Source of the DNA: Phymorhynchus buccinoides
Lineage: Eukaryota > Mollusca > Gastropoda > Neogastropoda > Raphitomidae
NCBI GenBank assembly: GCA_017654935.2
Contig: CM065713.1
Location: forward strand, 17,171,945 to 17,235,944
Direction of reading: 5' to 3'
DNA length: 64,000 nucleotides
The notes beneath the pieces are model-generated. The model made no database searches, had not been told where the DNA came from, and worked only from the letters and a program-made list of their open reading frames with translations. Within the stretch, counting starts at the first letter, position 1; the number at the start of each line of letters is the position of its first letter. Below, piece after piece: positions 36,101-47,642 of this stretch. A program made the translations under genes and the position numbers.

Positions 36101-37013
36101 TGAAGGGGAAGGTCTTCATAGGGAGGTTCCACTGTACTAATGTTTGGGTCACATGTTAGAGGGAGTGCTGAAGGGGAAGGTCTTCATAGGGAGGTTCCAC
36201 TGTACTAATGTTTGGGTCACATGTTAGAGGGAGTGCTGAAGGGGAAGGTCTTCATAGGGAGGTTCCACTGTACTAATGTTTGGGTCACATGTTAGAGGGA
36301 GTGCTGAAGGGGAAGGTCTTCATAGGGAGGTTCCACTGTAATAATGTTTGGGTCACATGTTAGAGGGAGTGCTGAAGGGGAATGTCTTCATAGGGAGGTT
36401 CCACTGTAATAATGTTTGGGTCACATGTTAGAGGGAGTGCTGAAGGGGAAGGTCTTCATAGGGAGGTTCCACTGTACTAATGTTTGGGTCACATGTTAGA
36501 GGGAGTGCTGAAGGGGAAGGTCTTCATAGGGAGGTTCCACTGTAATAATGTTTGGGTCACATGTTAGAGGGAGTGCTGAAGGGGAATGTCTTCATAGGGA
36601 GGTTCCACTGTACTAATGTTTGGGTCACATGTTAGAGGGAGTGTTGAAGGGGAATGTCTTCATAGGGAGGTTCCACTGTACTAATGTTTGGGTCACATGT
36701 TAGAGGGAGTGCTGAAGGGGAATGTCTTCATAGGGAGGTTCCACTGTACTAATGTTTGGGTCACATGTTGAAGGGGAAGGTCTTGATAGGGAGGTTCCAC
36801 TGTACTAATGTTTGGGTCACATGTTAGAGGAAGTGTTGAAGGGGAATGTCTTCATAGGGAGGTTCCACTGTACTAATGTTTGGGTCACATGTTAGAGGGA
36901 GTGCTGAAGGGGAATGTCTTCATAGGGAGGTTCCACTGTACTAATGTTTGGGTCACATGTTAGAGGAAGTGTTGAAGGGGAAGGTCTTCATAGGGAGGTT
37001 CCACTGTAATAAT
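33122..37013. repeat. Satellite, 68 bp unit, about 57 copies, MITE-derived
   Basis: Each unit holds aatgtttgggtcacatgtta, gagggagtgctgaaggggaa, a 'ggtcttcatagggaggttcc' block and actgtact. That is the right-hand half of the adjacent MITE, including its terminal inverted repeat and flanking TA. A 56-bp variant lacks 12 bp (agagggagtgtt) and recurs at about 33480, 34210, 34405, 35145 and 36770. Variation is limited to a few positions (tgttg/tgctg, aagg/aatg, ctaat/ataat). Confidence 0.97.
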
Positions 37014-37086
37014 GTTTTTGAAGTTAGGACAATCAGACATAGCATTCATGAAGTTCATATTACTATTGGTGACAATTCTGCCAAAT

Positions 37087-37461
37087 CGTCGGTGAAATTC
37101 AAAAACCTCGTATCTCAATTTTTGTAGTTTTGAGAAGAAAAAAAGTTTTTAAATTTAACCGCGTTGACCACAATTGATTAACTATGATGAATATGTTGTT
37201 CAAGACATTGTGAGTTTATTCCTGCATTTTGTTAAAATTATTTGATTTTTTTTTTTTTTAGACATGAAAAGAACGAAGATACGAGGTTTTTGTCCTTAAC
37301 TAGATCTGAATTTCGGACTTACGAGTTTTTTGTCTATTTTCACAACCTCATTTACCCCAGATTACGAGCTTTTGGTGGAAGGTGGCAGGAAAAATTAGAA
37401 AGCTGACTCAATACTCAAAACCCCAAAAATCGAAATACAAGGTTTTTGAATTTCACCGACG
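37087..37461. mobile_element. MITE with 47-bp inverted repeats, aaat duplication
   Basis: The left end starts cgtcggtgaaattcaaaaac and the right end is its reverse complement with a few mismatches over about 47 bp. The bases aaat flank both sides (37083-37086, 37462-37465). The 375-bp body has no coding sequence. It ends about 120 bp from PSMD9 exon 5. Confidence 0.8.
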
Positions 37462-37580
37462 AAATGTTGTGGTTCATCACACCCATACAGTACAGACAGA
37501 CAGAGAAAGGCACAGGTCCTGGTTCCCATTGTAATGTACTCCGGTCCTTACAGAAGTGGGAGTACAATGAATGTTCTCAC

Positions 37581-37669
37581 CCCAGATTCCCTCGCCCACT
37601 CCAGGGTCCTGGGGTGAGGCTGAGCGTCACCGCCTGTCTCTTCCTCAGGGCTTTCACCCGCACCGGCCT
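37581..37669 (-). CDS. PSMD9: PSMD9 exon 5
   Basis: The exon reads RPVRVKALRKRQAVTLSLTP then GPWSGRGNLG, with two bases of the last Gly codon at the donor (gtgagaac). It aligns without gaps to human [30 protein letters not shown], the last strands of the PDZ-like domain. The acceptor is gttgttgcag. The human protein continues for only about eight residues (CNIIPL-type end), so one very small coding exon plus the 3' UTR should follow at lower coordinates. I could not find it between 6.6 and 37.5 kb. Confidence 0.9.
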
Positions 37670-38090
37670 CTGCAACAACAAAAAGGACAGTAGTAGCAGT
37701 AGTAGTAGTAGTAGTAGTGGTTATGAACCAAGCTAGCAGTGAAGCCTTTTAAGTAGTCCCATCATAAGCCAATGTCATATTATTTTTGGTCAAGGTGTAT
37801 ACATCACAGTAGCTTTTCTCAGATCCTTTCAGTTCATGCCTTTTGTTAACACCAGCATAAACCAATTTAAAGTGTTTTATCCATTAGGCTTACATTGTTT
37901 TATGGTGGTATACCAGTTGTGAGGTCTTTTCCTATCCCTAACCACAATCAATCATAAGAATATTTGCCGCTGATAAAAGAAATAACTAGAAACAAATAGC
38001 TCTCTGTGGAAAACTGAAAGGAGCTAGAATGAGGGGAATTTGTGTGCTGTGACATTGTTTAATTTTCTTATCTCAGTTAATAATCAATGC
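37670..38090. other. PSMD9 intron 4, near end
   Basis: Contains an AGT trinucleotide run (37686-37720). The rest is unassigned intronic sequence. Confidence 0.5.
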
Positions 38091-39550
38091 TTCTAAATAC
38101 ATTTACCAAATTTGGAGAATCATCAAGACGATTTTTGAATGTATTAATATTTGGTGCACATTTTAAATCAACTGGTAACTCATTCCAAATGTTAGCAATT
38201 CAGTTAGTTAAACTTTTTTTCTAGTGTTAGTGTTACATTGCTTAATAAAAACTTCACCATAAGAACTTCTTGTCGTATCATATTGGGGTGATTGAAAAAG
38301 GTTATTCCATTACAAATCTACAAGACCATTAACTATTTTGAAGGCGTCTTCTTTTAAGGGAAATAAATCAAGATACAAAAGTCTATTAACATAATTCATG
38401 TTTTCACAACAAGCTTCGTAGCCCTTCTTTGAACCTTTTCAATTGCTTTAGATTGATATTTATATTTAGGATACATACGCATTAATACAGATAAATGCAA
38501 AGTTATGCATGCTGGCAGAAATAATCCTAACAAAGAATACAGCCTGACTAAGAACATCCCATGTTCAGTAACAACAAGTGAGAATGAAAAAGACCTGGGA
38601 GTGATCGATAAAGATTTGTCCTTTGACAAGCATATCTAAGAATAATGAAGGGAAAATAGCTCTCTGTAATTAACTCCCCTCACCAAAGTTAATTTTGGCA
38701 CCAATTCGCCTAGCAAAGCATAAGCAACAGCCACATTGAGACAGACATCCTCAAAAAAAGGATGACCCAAGAATATCCAAGAATGTATAAGTAAAGCAAA
38801 TAAAATGATAGGGCTAATCAAAAGAACTTTTATTAACATTGACTAACATTTTTACTAAACTTTTTGAGGCCAAATTATGTTGCCATACTCCAAATGTGAC
38901 CTCACTAATGCCTTGTCTGTATTATTCCCCTGAAGACGGAGTGTGGCTGCCCACGTGGCGGGGTAATCAAAAACGGTCACACACGTAATGTTGGGATGAT
39001 CCCTGGAGTCTTTTAGCTAGAGCACATCAACAACAACATCTGTATCAAAACATAGGTTCCATTTTGTGGTCCAATCTTCCAGTTCAATTAAATCCTTTTA
39101 TAGAATATGACAATTACAACAAGTGTTAAAAAGTTTTGCATCGTTGGCAACATTTTTACATGATTTAATACACTCAGTCAGATCATTAATAAAAATGGTG
39201 AAAAGGACAGGCCCAAGGATGCTCCCTTGGAGGACGCCACTAAGTACATTGGCTGCACATGAATATTTGCCCCCCACCCTAACCCTTTGAATTCTATTTG
39301 TTTGTTTGTCTGCTAAAAAGTCTTTAATCCAATTATATGTTTCCCACTATGCCATAAGACTTAATTTTCATTATCAATCTATTATGAGGCACACTATCAA
39401 AAGCCTTTCTAAAATCAAAATAAATTATATCCATTAGATACCCATTATCTAACAGCTCTGTTACTTCTTCCATGACGTCTATTAGCTGCGTGGTGCAAGA
39501 CCTCTTATTTCTAAAACCAAGTTCACATGTTACATATAGGTAATCAATTT
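38090..39550 (-). mobile_element. CR1/Crack-like LINE with internal inversion
   Basis: On the minus strand, from high to low coordinates: GFRNKRSCTTQLIDVMEEVT and IIYFDFRKAFDSVPHNRL (RT core, about 39540-39370), GVLQGSILGPVLFTIFINDL (about 39240-39180), a damaged catalytic box NDAKLF (expected ADDTK), then LEDWTTKWNLCFDTD (about 39085-39040). DKALVRSHLEYGNIIW (about 38925-38870) joins KYKYQSKAIEKVQRRATKLV (about 38465-38400) and NRIANIWNELPVDLKCAP-type C-terminal residues (about 38215-38150). The piece that should lie between is present on the opposite strand at 38465-38840. The element is dead through stops and frameshifts. Confidence 0.82.
38465..38840 (+). mobile_element. Inverted segment of the CR1/Crack-like LINE
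   Basis: The plus strand reads NTDKCKVMHAGRNNPNKEYS, then ENEKDLGVIDKDLSFDKHI, an unrelated insert of about 120 bp, then QECISKANKMIGLIKRTFIN. These residues belong upstream of 'LVRSHLEYGNIIW' in the surrounding minus-strand LINE, so this piece has been flipped. Confidence 0.8.
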
Positions 39551-39680
39551 GAAGTTGGAAATAAGTTTAAACGTTAATGCCCCTCATCCATTTTTTATTT
39601 ATTATCATCACCAGCATTATTATTTAAATTGTCTATTAAGAAACAACATAAAAATGTTAATCCTCCCCCCCAAAAAAAAA

Positions 39681-42600
39681 AAGTACTACTATGTACAGTA
39701 CTAGCTTCTACTATGTACAGTACTAGCTTCTAACCCCTTAAGTCCCCAAAGAAGTACTACTATGTACACTAACAGTACTAGCTTCTAACCCGTTAAGTCC
39801 CCAAAGAAGTACTACTATGTACACTAACAGTACTAGCTTCTAACCCGTTAAGTCCCCAAAGAAGTACTACTATGTACACTAACAGTACTAGCTTCTAACC
39901 CGTTAAGTACCCAAAGAAGTACTACTATCTACAGCACTAGCTTCTACTATCTACAGCACTAGCTTCTACTATCTACAGCACTAGCTTCTAACCCGTTAAG
40001 TCCCCAAAGAAGTACTACTATCTACAGTACTAGCTTCTAACCCGTTAAGTCCCCAAAGAAGTACTACTATGTACAGCACTAGCTTCTACTATCTACAGTA
40101 CTAGTTTCTACTATCTACAGCACTAGCTTCTACTATCTACAGCACTAGCTTCTAACCCGTTAAGTCCCCAAAGAAGTACTACTATCTACAGCACTAACTT
40201 CTACAATCTACAGCACTAACCTGTTAAGTCCCCAAAGAAGTACTACTATCTACAGCATTAGCTTCTACTATCTACAGCACTAGCTTCTAACCCGTTAAGT
40301 CCCCAAAGAAGTACTACTATCTACAGCACTAGCTTCTAACCCGTTAAGTCCCCAAAGAAGTACTACTATCTACAGCACTAGCTTCTACTATGTACAGCAC
40401 TAGCTTCTAACCCGTTAAGTCCCCAAAGAAGTACTACTATCTACAGCACTAGCTTCTACTATCTACAGCACTAGCTTCTAACCCGTTAAGTCCCCAAAGA
40501 AGTACTACTATCTACAGCACTAGCTTCTAACCCGTTAAGTCCCCAAAGAAGTACTACTATCTACAGCACTAGCTTCTAACCCGTTAAGTCCCCAAAGAAG
40601 TACTACTATCTACAGTACTAGCTTCTCCTATCTACAGCACTAGCTTCTAACCAGTTAAGTCCCCAAAGACGTACTACTATCTACAGCACTAGCTTCTACT
40701 ATCTACAGTACTAGCTTCTAACCCGTTAAGTCCCCAAAGAAGTACTAATATCTACAGCACTAGCTTCTACTATGTACAATACTAGCTTCTACTATCTACA
40801 GCACTAGCTTCTACTATCTACAGTACTAGCTTTTAACCCGTTAAGTCCCCAAAGAAGTACTACTATGTACAGCACTAGCTTCTACTATCTACAGTACTAG
40901 CTTCTACTATCTACAGCACTAGCTTCTACTATCTACAGCACTAGCTTCTAACCCGTTAAGTCCCCAAAGAAGTACTACTATCTACAGCACTAGCTTCTAC
41001 TATCTACAGCACTAGCTTCTAACCCGTTAAGTCCCCAAAGAAGAATTAACTATGTACAGCACTAGCTTCTAACCCGTTAAGTCCCCAAAGAAGTACTACT
41101 ATCTACAGTACTAGCTTCTAGTTCTACTATGCACAGCACTAGCTTCTAACCTGTTAAGTCCCCAAAGAAGTACATGTACTACTATCTACAGTACTAGCTT
41201 CTACTATCTACAGCACTAGCTTTTAACCTGTTAAGTCCCCAAAGAAGTACTACTATCTACAGTACTAGCTTCTACTATCTACAGCACTAGCTTCTACTAT
41301 CTACAGCACTAGCTTCCACTATCTACAGCACTAGCTTCTAACCAGTTAAGTCCCCAAAGAAGTACTACTATCTACAGCACTAGCTTCTACTATCTACAGC
41401 ACTAGCTTCTAACCCGTTAAGTCCCCAAAGAAGAATTAACTATGTACAGCACTAGCTACTAACCCGTTAAGTCCCCAAAGAAGTACTACTATCTACAGCA
41501 CTAGCTTCTACTATCTACAGCACTAGCTTCCACTATCTACAGCACTAGCTTCTAACCCATTAAGTCCCCAAAGAAGTACTACTATCTACAGCACTAGCTT
41601 CTACTATCTACAGCACTAGCTTCTAACCCGTTAAGTCCCCAAAGAAGAATTAACTATGTACAGCACTAGCTTCTAACCCGTTAAGTCCCCAAAGAAGTAC
41701 TACTATCTACAGCACTAGCTTCTACTATCTACAGCACTAGCTTCTAACCCGTTAAGTCCCCAAAGAAGAACTAACTATGTACAGCACTAGCTTCTAACCC
41801 GTTAAGTCCCCAAAGAAGTACTACTATCTACAGTACTAGCTTCTACTATGTACAGCACTAGCTTCTAACCCGTTAAGTCCCCAAAGAAGTACTACTATCT
41901 ACAGTACTAGCTTCTACTATCTACAGCACTAGCTTCTACTATCTATAGTACTAGCTTCTAACCTGTTAAGTCCCCAAAGAAGTACTACTATCTACAGCAC
42001 TAGCTTCTACTATCTACAGTACTAGCTTCTAACCCGTTAAGTCCCCAAAGAAGTACTACTATATCTACAGCACTAGCTTCTAACCCGTTAAGTCCCCAAA
42101 GAAGTACTACTATCTACAGCACTAGCTTCTAACCCGTTAAGTCCCCAAAGAAGTACTACTATCTACAGCACTAGCTTCTACTATCTACAGCACTAGCTTC
42201 TACTATCTACAGCACTAGCTTCTACTATCTACAGCACTAGCTTCTACTATCTACAGCACTAGCTTCTACTATCTACAGTACTAGCTTCTAACCTGTTAAG
42301 TCCCCAAAGAAGTACTACTATCTACAGCACTAGCTACTACTATGTACAGCATTAGCTTCTAACCTGTTAAGTTCCCAAAGAAGTACTACTATCTACAGCA
42401 CTAGCTTCTACTATCTACAGCACTAGCTTCTACTATCTACAGCACTAGCTTCTAACCTGTTAAGTCCCCAAAGAAGTACTACTATGTACAGCACTAGCTT
42501 CTAACCCGTTAAGTCCCCAAAGAAGTACTACTATCTACAGCACTAGCTTCTAACCCGTTAAGTCCCCAAAGAAGTACTACTATCTACAGCACTAGCTTCT

Positions 42601-45600
42601 ACTATCTACAGCACTAGCTTCTAACCCGTTAAGTCCCCAAAGAAGTACTACTATCTACAGCACTAGCTTCTAACCCGTTAAGTCCCCAAAGAAGTACTAC
42701 TACGTACACTAACAGTACTAGCTTCTAACCTGTTAAGTCCCCAAAGAAGTACTACTATCTACAGCACTAGCTTCTACTATCTACAGCACTAGCTTCTACT
42801 ATCTACAGTACTAGCTTCTACTATCTACAGCACTAGCTTCTAACCTGTTAAGTCCCCAAAGAAGTACTACTATATTAGTATGTACAGCACTAGCTTCTAA
42901 CCCGTTAAGTCCCCAAAGAAGTACTACTATCTACAGCACTAGCTTCTAACCCGTTAAGTCCCCAAAGAAGTACTACTATCTACAGCACTAGCTTCTACTA
43001 TGTACAGCACTAGCTTCTACTATCTACAGTACTAGCTTCTACTATGTACAGCACATAGCTTCTAACCCGTTAAGTCCCCAAAGAAGTACTACTATCTACA
43101 GCACTAGCTTCTAACCTGTTAAGTCCCCAAAGAAGTACTACTATCTACAGCACTAGCTTCTACTATCTACAGCACTAGCTTCTAACCCAGTTAAGTCCCC
43201 AAAGAAGTACTACTATCTACAGCACTAGCTTCTAACCCGTTAAGTCCCCAAAGAAGTACTACTACGTACACTAACAGTACTAGCTTCTAACCTGTTAAGT
43301 CCCCAAAGAAGTACTACTATCTACAGCACTAGCTTCTACTATCTACAGCACTAGCTTCTACTATCTACAGTACTAGCTTCTACTATCTACAGCACTAGCT
43401 TCTAACCTGTTAAGTCCCCAAAGAAGTACTACTATGTACAGCACTAGCTTCTAACCCGTTAAGTCCCCAAAGAAGTACTACTATCTACAGCACTAGCTTC
43501 TAACCCGTTAAGTCCCCAAAGAAGTACTACTATCTACAGCACTAGCTTCTACTATGTACAGCACTAGCTTCTACTATCTACAGTACTAGCTTCTACTATG
43601 TACAGCACTAGCTTCTAACCCGTTAAGTCCCCAAAGAAGTACTACTATCTACAGCATTAGCTTCTAACCTGTTAAGTCCCCAAAGAAGTACTACTATCTA
43701 CAGCACTAGCTTCTACTATCTACAGCACTAGCTTCTAACCCATTAAGTCCCCAAAGAAGTACTACTATCTACAGCACTAGCTTCTAACCCGTTAAGTCCC
43801 CAAAGAAGTACTACTACGTACACTAACAGTACTAGCTTCTAACCTGTTAAGTCCCCAAAGAAGTACTACTATCTACAGCACTAGCTTCTACTATCTACAG
43901 TATCTAGCTTTTAACTCGTTAAGTCCCCAAAGAAGTACTACTATCTACAGCACTAGCTTCTACTATCTACAGTACTAGCTTCTACTATGTACAGCACTAG
44001 CTTCTAACCCGTTAAGTCCCCAAAGAAGTACTACTATCTACAGCACTAGCTTCTAACCCGTTAAGTCCCCAAAGAAGTACTACTATCTACAGCACTAGCT
44101 TCTACTATCTACAGTACTAGCTTCTACTATCTACAGTTGTAGCTTCTACTATCTACAGTACTAGCTTCTACTATCTACAGTACTAGCTTCTACTATCTAC
44201 AGTACTAGCTTCTACTATGTACAGCACTAGCTTCTAACCCGTTAAGTCCCCAAAGAAGTACTACTATCTACAGCACTAGCTTCTACTATCTACAGCACTA
44301 GCTTCTAACCCGTTAAGTCCCCAAAGAAGTACTACTATGTACAGCACTAGCTTCTAACCCGTTAAGTCCCCAAAGAAGTACTACTATCTACAGTCCCCAA
44401 AGAAGTACTACTATGTATCTACAGTACTAGCTTCTAACCTTTTAAGTCCCCAAAGAAGTACTACTATCTACAGCACTAGCTACTACTATCTACAGTACTA
44501 GCTTCTAACCTGTTAAGTCCCCAAAGAAGTACTACTATCTACAGTACTAGCTTCTACTATCTACAGTACTAGCTTCTACTATCTACAGTACTAGCTTCTA
44601 CTATCTACAGTACTAGCTTCTACTATCTACAGTACTAGCTTCTACTATCTACAGTACTAGCTTCTACTATGTACAGCACTAGCTTCTAACCCGTTAAGTC
44701 CCCAAAGAAGTACTACTATGTACAGCACTAGCTTCTACTATCTACAGTACTAGCTTCTACTATCTACAGTACTAGCTTCTACTATCTACAGTACTAGCTT
44801 CTACTATCTACAGTACTAGCTTCTACTATCTACAGTACTAGCTTCTAACCCGTTAAGTCCCCAAAGAAGTACTACTATCTTAGTATCTACAGCACTAGCT
44901 TCTAACCCGTTAAGTCCCCAAAGAAGTACTACTATCTACAGCACTAGCTTCTAACCTGTTAAGTCCCCAAAGAAGTACTACTATCTACAGCACTAGCTTC
45001 TACTATCTACAGCACTAGCTTCTAACCCGTTAAATCCCCAAAGAAGTACTACTATCTACAGCACTAGCTTCTAACCCGTTAAGTCCCCAAAGAAGTACTA
45101 CTATCTACAGCACTAGCTTCTACTATCTACAGTACTAGCTTCTACTATCTACAGCACTAGCTTCTAACCCGTTAAGTCCCCAAAGAAGTACTACTATCTA
45201 CAGCACTAGCTTCTAACCCGTTAAGTCCCCAAAGAAGTACTACTATCTACAGCACTAGCTTCTAACCCGTTAAGTCCCCAAAGAAGTACTACTATCTACA
45301 GCACTAGCTTCTACTATGTACAGCACTAGCTTCTAACCCGTTAAGTCCCCAAAGAAGTACTACTATCTACAGCACTAGCTTCTACTATCTACAGCACTAG
45401 CTTCTAACCCGTTAAGTCCCCAAAGAAGTACTACTATCTACAGCACTAGCTTCTAACCCGTTAAGTCCCCAAAGAAGTACTACTATCTACAGTACTAGCT
45501 TCTACTATCTACAGCACTAGCTTCTAACCCGTTAGAAAAAAGTCCCCAAAGAAGTACTACTATCTACAGTACTAGCTTCTACTATCTACAGTACTAGCTT

Positions 45601-45862
45601 CTACTATCTACAGCACTAGCTTCTAACCCGTTAAGTCCCCAAAGAAGTACTACTATCTACAGTACTAGCTTCTACTATCTACAGCACTAGCTTCTAACCC
45701 GTTAAGTCCCCAAAGAAGTACTACTATCTACAGTACTAGCTTCTACTATCTACAGTACTAGCTTCTACTATCTACAGCACTAGCTTCTAACCCGTTAAGT
45801 CCCCAAAGAAGTACTACTATGTACAGCACTAGCTTCTAACCCGTTAAGTCCCCAAAGAAAAC
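39681..45862. repeat. Two-module minisatellite, 22 and 27 bp modules
   Basis: The 6.2-kb array consists of a 22-bp module (ctactatctacagcactagc tt) used alone or joined to a 27-bp module (ctaacccgttaagtccccaa agaagta), giving 22-bp and 49-bp steps in irregular order. Variants include ctatgtaca for ctatctaca, cagtact for cagcact and an 'actaaca' insertion. Longer blocks recur, for example around 42670-43150 and 43210-43680, pointing to higher-order duplication. It lies in PSMD9 intron 4. Confidence 0.97.
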
Positions 45863-45907
45863 ACTAGACAGGCAGACAGATAAAGGGACTTTAGGTAATC
45901 TGGATTA

Positions 45908-46016
45908 TTAAAAAACTTTGGGGTTTTCCTGGTATTGCAGTACCTCCAGGATCATCCCACTATCTTCATTGCTTCAAATGTCCCACACGTACGTCTAGGT
46001 CGGAGGATGTTAAACA
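45908..46016 (+). repeat. Short interspersed repeat family A, copy
   Basis: Contains attaaaaaactttggggttt, ctggtattgcagtacctcca and aaatgtcccacacgtacgtc, ending at gaggatgttaaac. It lies in intron 4, just beyond the big array. Confidence 0.75.
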
Positions 46017-46093
46017 GACTTTTATCAGACAGAGGGACAGTCAAACAGGAAGAGAGAGAGAGAGAGGGGGGGGAGACAGATAATGCAACACAC

Positions 46094-46176
46094 ACCCTAT
46101 GCTGTGTTGGACTACATCTCCCACCTGTTTCAGCAAGTGAAACATTGGAAGCCAATACTAGAAATCAATCCACTAG
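46094..46176 (-). pseudogene. Decayed copy of PSMD9 exon 4 (copy c)
   Basis: This older copy keeps 'tgctgtgttgg-actacatctccca-ctgtttcag-aagtgaaa' in the order of exon 4. The reading frame has stops. A GT dinucleotide remains at the donor position. Confidence 0.65.
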
Positions 46177-46277
46177 AAAACACACACACACAGACAGGCA
46201 GACACGGAAATAGGAGTACACAGACAAACAGAGGGGGAGACAGACAGACAGAGGGGGAGACAGACAAAGAAACATAC

Positions 46278-46366
46278 CCTTATGCCGAGTTGGACTAAAA
46301 TAAATTTAATCTCCAATCTGTTTCAGGGAAGTGAAATTAGCAGCAAACATTGAGCCAAACTCCAAC
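46278..46366 (-). pseudogene. Decayed copy of PSMD9 exon 4 (copy b)
   Basis: The reverse strand reads VEFGSMFAANFTSLKQIGD and then a stop, followed by a recognisable donor gtatgttt. It clearly derives from exon 4. The 5' end with its acceptor is not recognisable, and a 10-base insertion breaks the frame after 'QIGD'. Confidence 0.8.
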
Positions 46367-46654
46367 AGAAATAAATGCAAGATGGGTGGCCCGTGACTTC
46401 CATGCGACAACATCATCATCTCATCAGATCCACACTAGGTCTATTTTATCTTTCCTTTCCTTTCCATTAGGCTACCTCTATCTCCTCAGCTTTCTAATTT
46501 ATCTTCTCACTACCCCCCAAAGTGCAGCAGAATCTTCAACCTGATGAAGTTGGCTGCCTGAGGCGAAGAAGAAGAAAAGAGAAAGAGAGAGACAGGAAGA
46601 GAAAGAGAAGGACAGAGAAGACAAAGAGACAGGCAGACAGCCAAAGCAACATAC

Positions 46655-46756
46655 CCCAATGCTGTGTTGAACTAATTCTCCAATCTGTTTGAGGGAGGTG
46701 AAATTGGCAGCCGACACAGAACCAAACTCCACTAGTTCATCTCCTGCCTCCAAACC
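46655..46756 (-). CDS. PSMD9: PSMD9 exon 4 (PDZ-like core)
   Basis: The 34-codon exon reads GLEAGDELVEFGSVSAANFT then SLKQIGELVQHSIG, and matches the human stretch GLQVDDEIVEFGSVNTQNFQ residue for residue in length. It is the core of the PDZ-like fold that binds C-terminal tails. Acceptor gttcacag, donor gtatgttg, phase 0 on both sides. Two decayed copies of this exon follow downstream at 46278-46366 and 46094-46176. A LINE fragment begins only about 20 bp upstream of the acceptor. Confidence 0.96.
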
Positions 46757-46774
46757 CTGTGAACACACACCAGA

Positions 46775-47350
46775 ACCATCATCAAAAAGAGTCTACAAAA
46801 TTGTTAATGGTATTGTACCTTTATATTTAGTTGAACGCCTCCCACAGTTACTAGCCTCTTTTAATCCATACCACAGACGATATCCCCTTGAAAGACAAAT
46901 ACCTCGAAGTAGATTAGACTTGCATAAATCCTCATTCTTCCCCTCAAGTACTAGATTCTCTCAGTGTCCTAAAGCGCACCCTTAGTAGCACAGATAGTAT
47001 TGTCCCTACCTATTATTATTTAACAGAGAGATTATCCGAACTAATCATTTGCAAAATGAGACTAGAAATGAGTGATCTACAGGACGATCTCTACAAACGG
47101 CACATTTCTGACAACTCTGCATGTACTGGTGGCTCTCCTACAGAAAACGCAAATCATTTTCTCCCAAACTGTCCCCTTTATCAACAAGCTCGTATCCAGA
47201 CAATACAGTTATTACCTGAAAATGTAAAACCAAATGTTACAATGTTACTGTTTGGCAGTCAAAGCAAAAACCAAATAGAAAATATGCAAATACTTTCTAC
47301 AGTTTGTAAATTATTTCAGGTATCAAAAAGGTTTGATATTGATTAATTGC
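46775..47350 (+). mobile_element. LINE C-terminus with Cys-His knuckle
   Basis: The plus strand encodes a 'VYKIVNGIVPLYLVERLPQL' block and an 'IPRSRLDLHKSSFFPSSTRF' block, then after a frame shift MRLEMSDLQDDLYKRHISDN, 'CTGG...NHFLPNCPLY' and a closing stretch to the stop at 47344. The last part resembles the C-terminal zinc-binding region found after the RT in I- and jockey-type LINEs, with one Cys apparently missing. The RT itself is absent. It sits in PSMD9 intron 3. Confidence 0.65.
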
Positions 47351-47385
47351 TTCCCTGTGACCAACTTACAGTTCATTTGACTGAA

Positions 47386-47621
47386 CCCTTTCACCACCAA
47401 TGTCGCACTTTTACACCACAATGATTTAACACCCATGTCACTAAAACTCTTGAAATCAGAGTCTGTTTTTCAATAATATTGTGTTCCTAATTTGGGCAGT
47501 AAGGATTGACCCTATTCTAAATGTGTGACAGAAATCCCACAATATTACAGACAAAATCTTTTCTGTAGCCAAGTAAATTTAATGGACATTTTTGGCTCAA
47601 AGATGGCTGGCGGTGAAAGGG
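47386..47621. mobile_element. piggyBac-like TTAA MITE, copy 1
   Basis: The ends are ccctttcaccaccaatgtcg and, on the reverse strand, ccctttcaccgccagccatc. TTAA follows at 47622-47625 and TGAA precedes, a decayed duplication. Related copies are at 51638, 52019 and 61286. Confidence 0.8.
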
Positions 47622-47642
47622 TTAAGCAAATATGAAATACCA

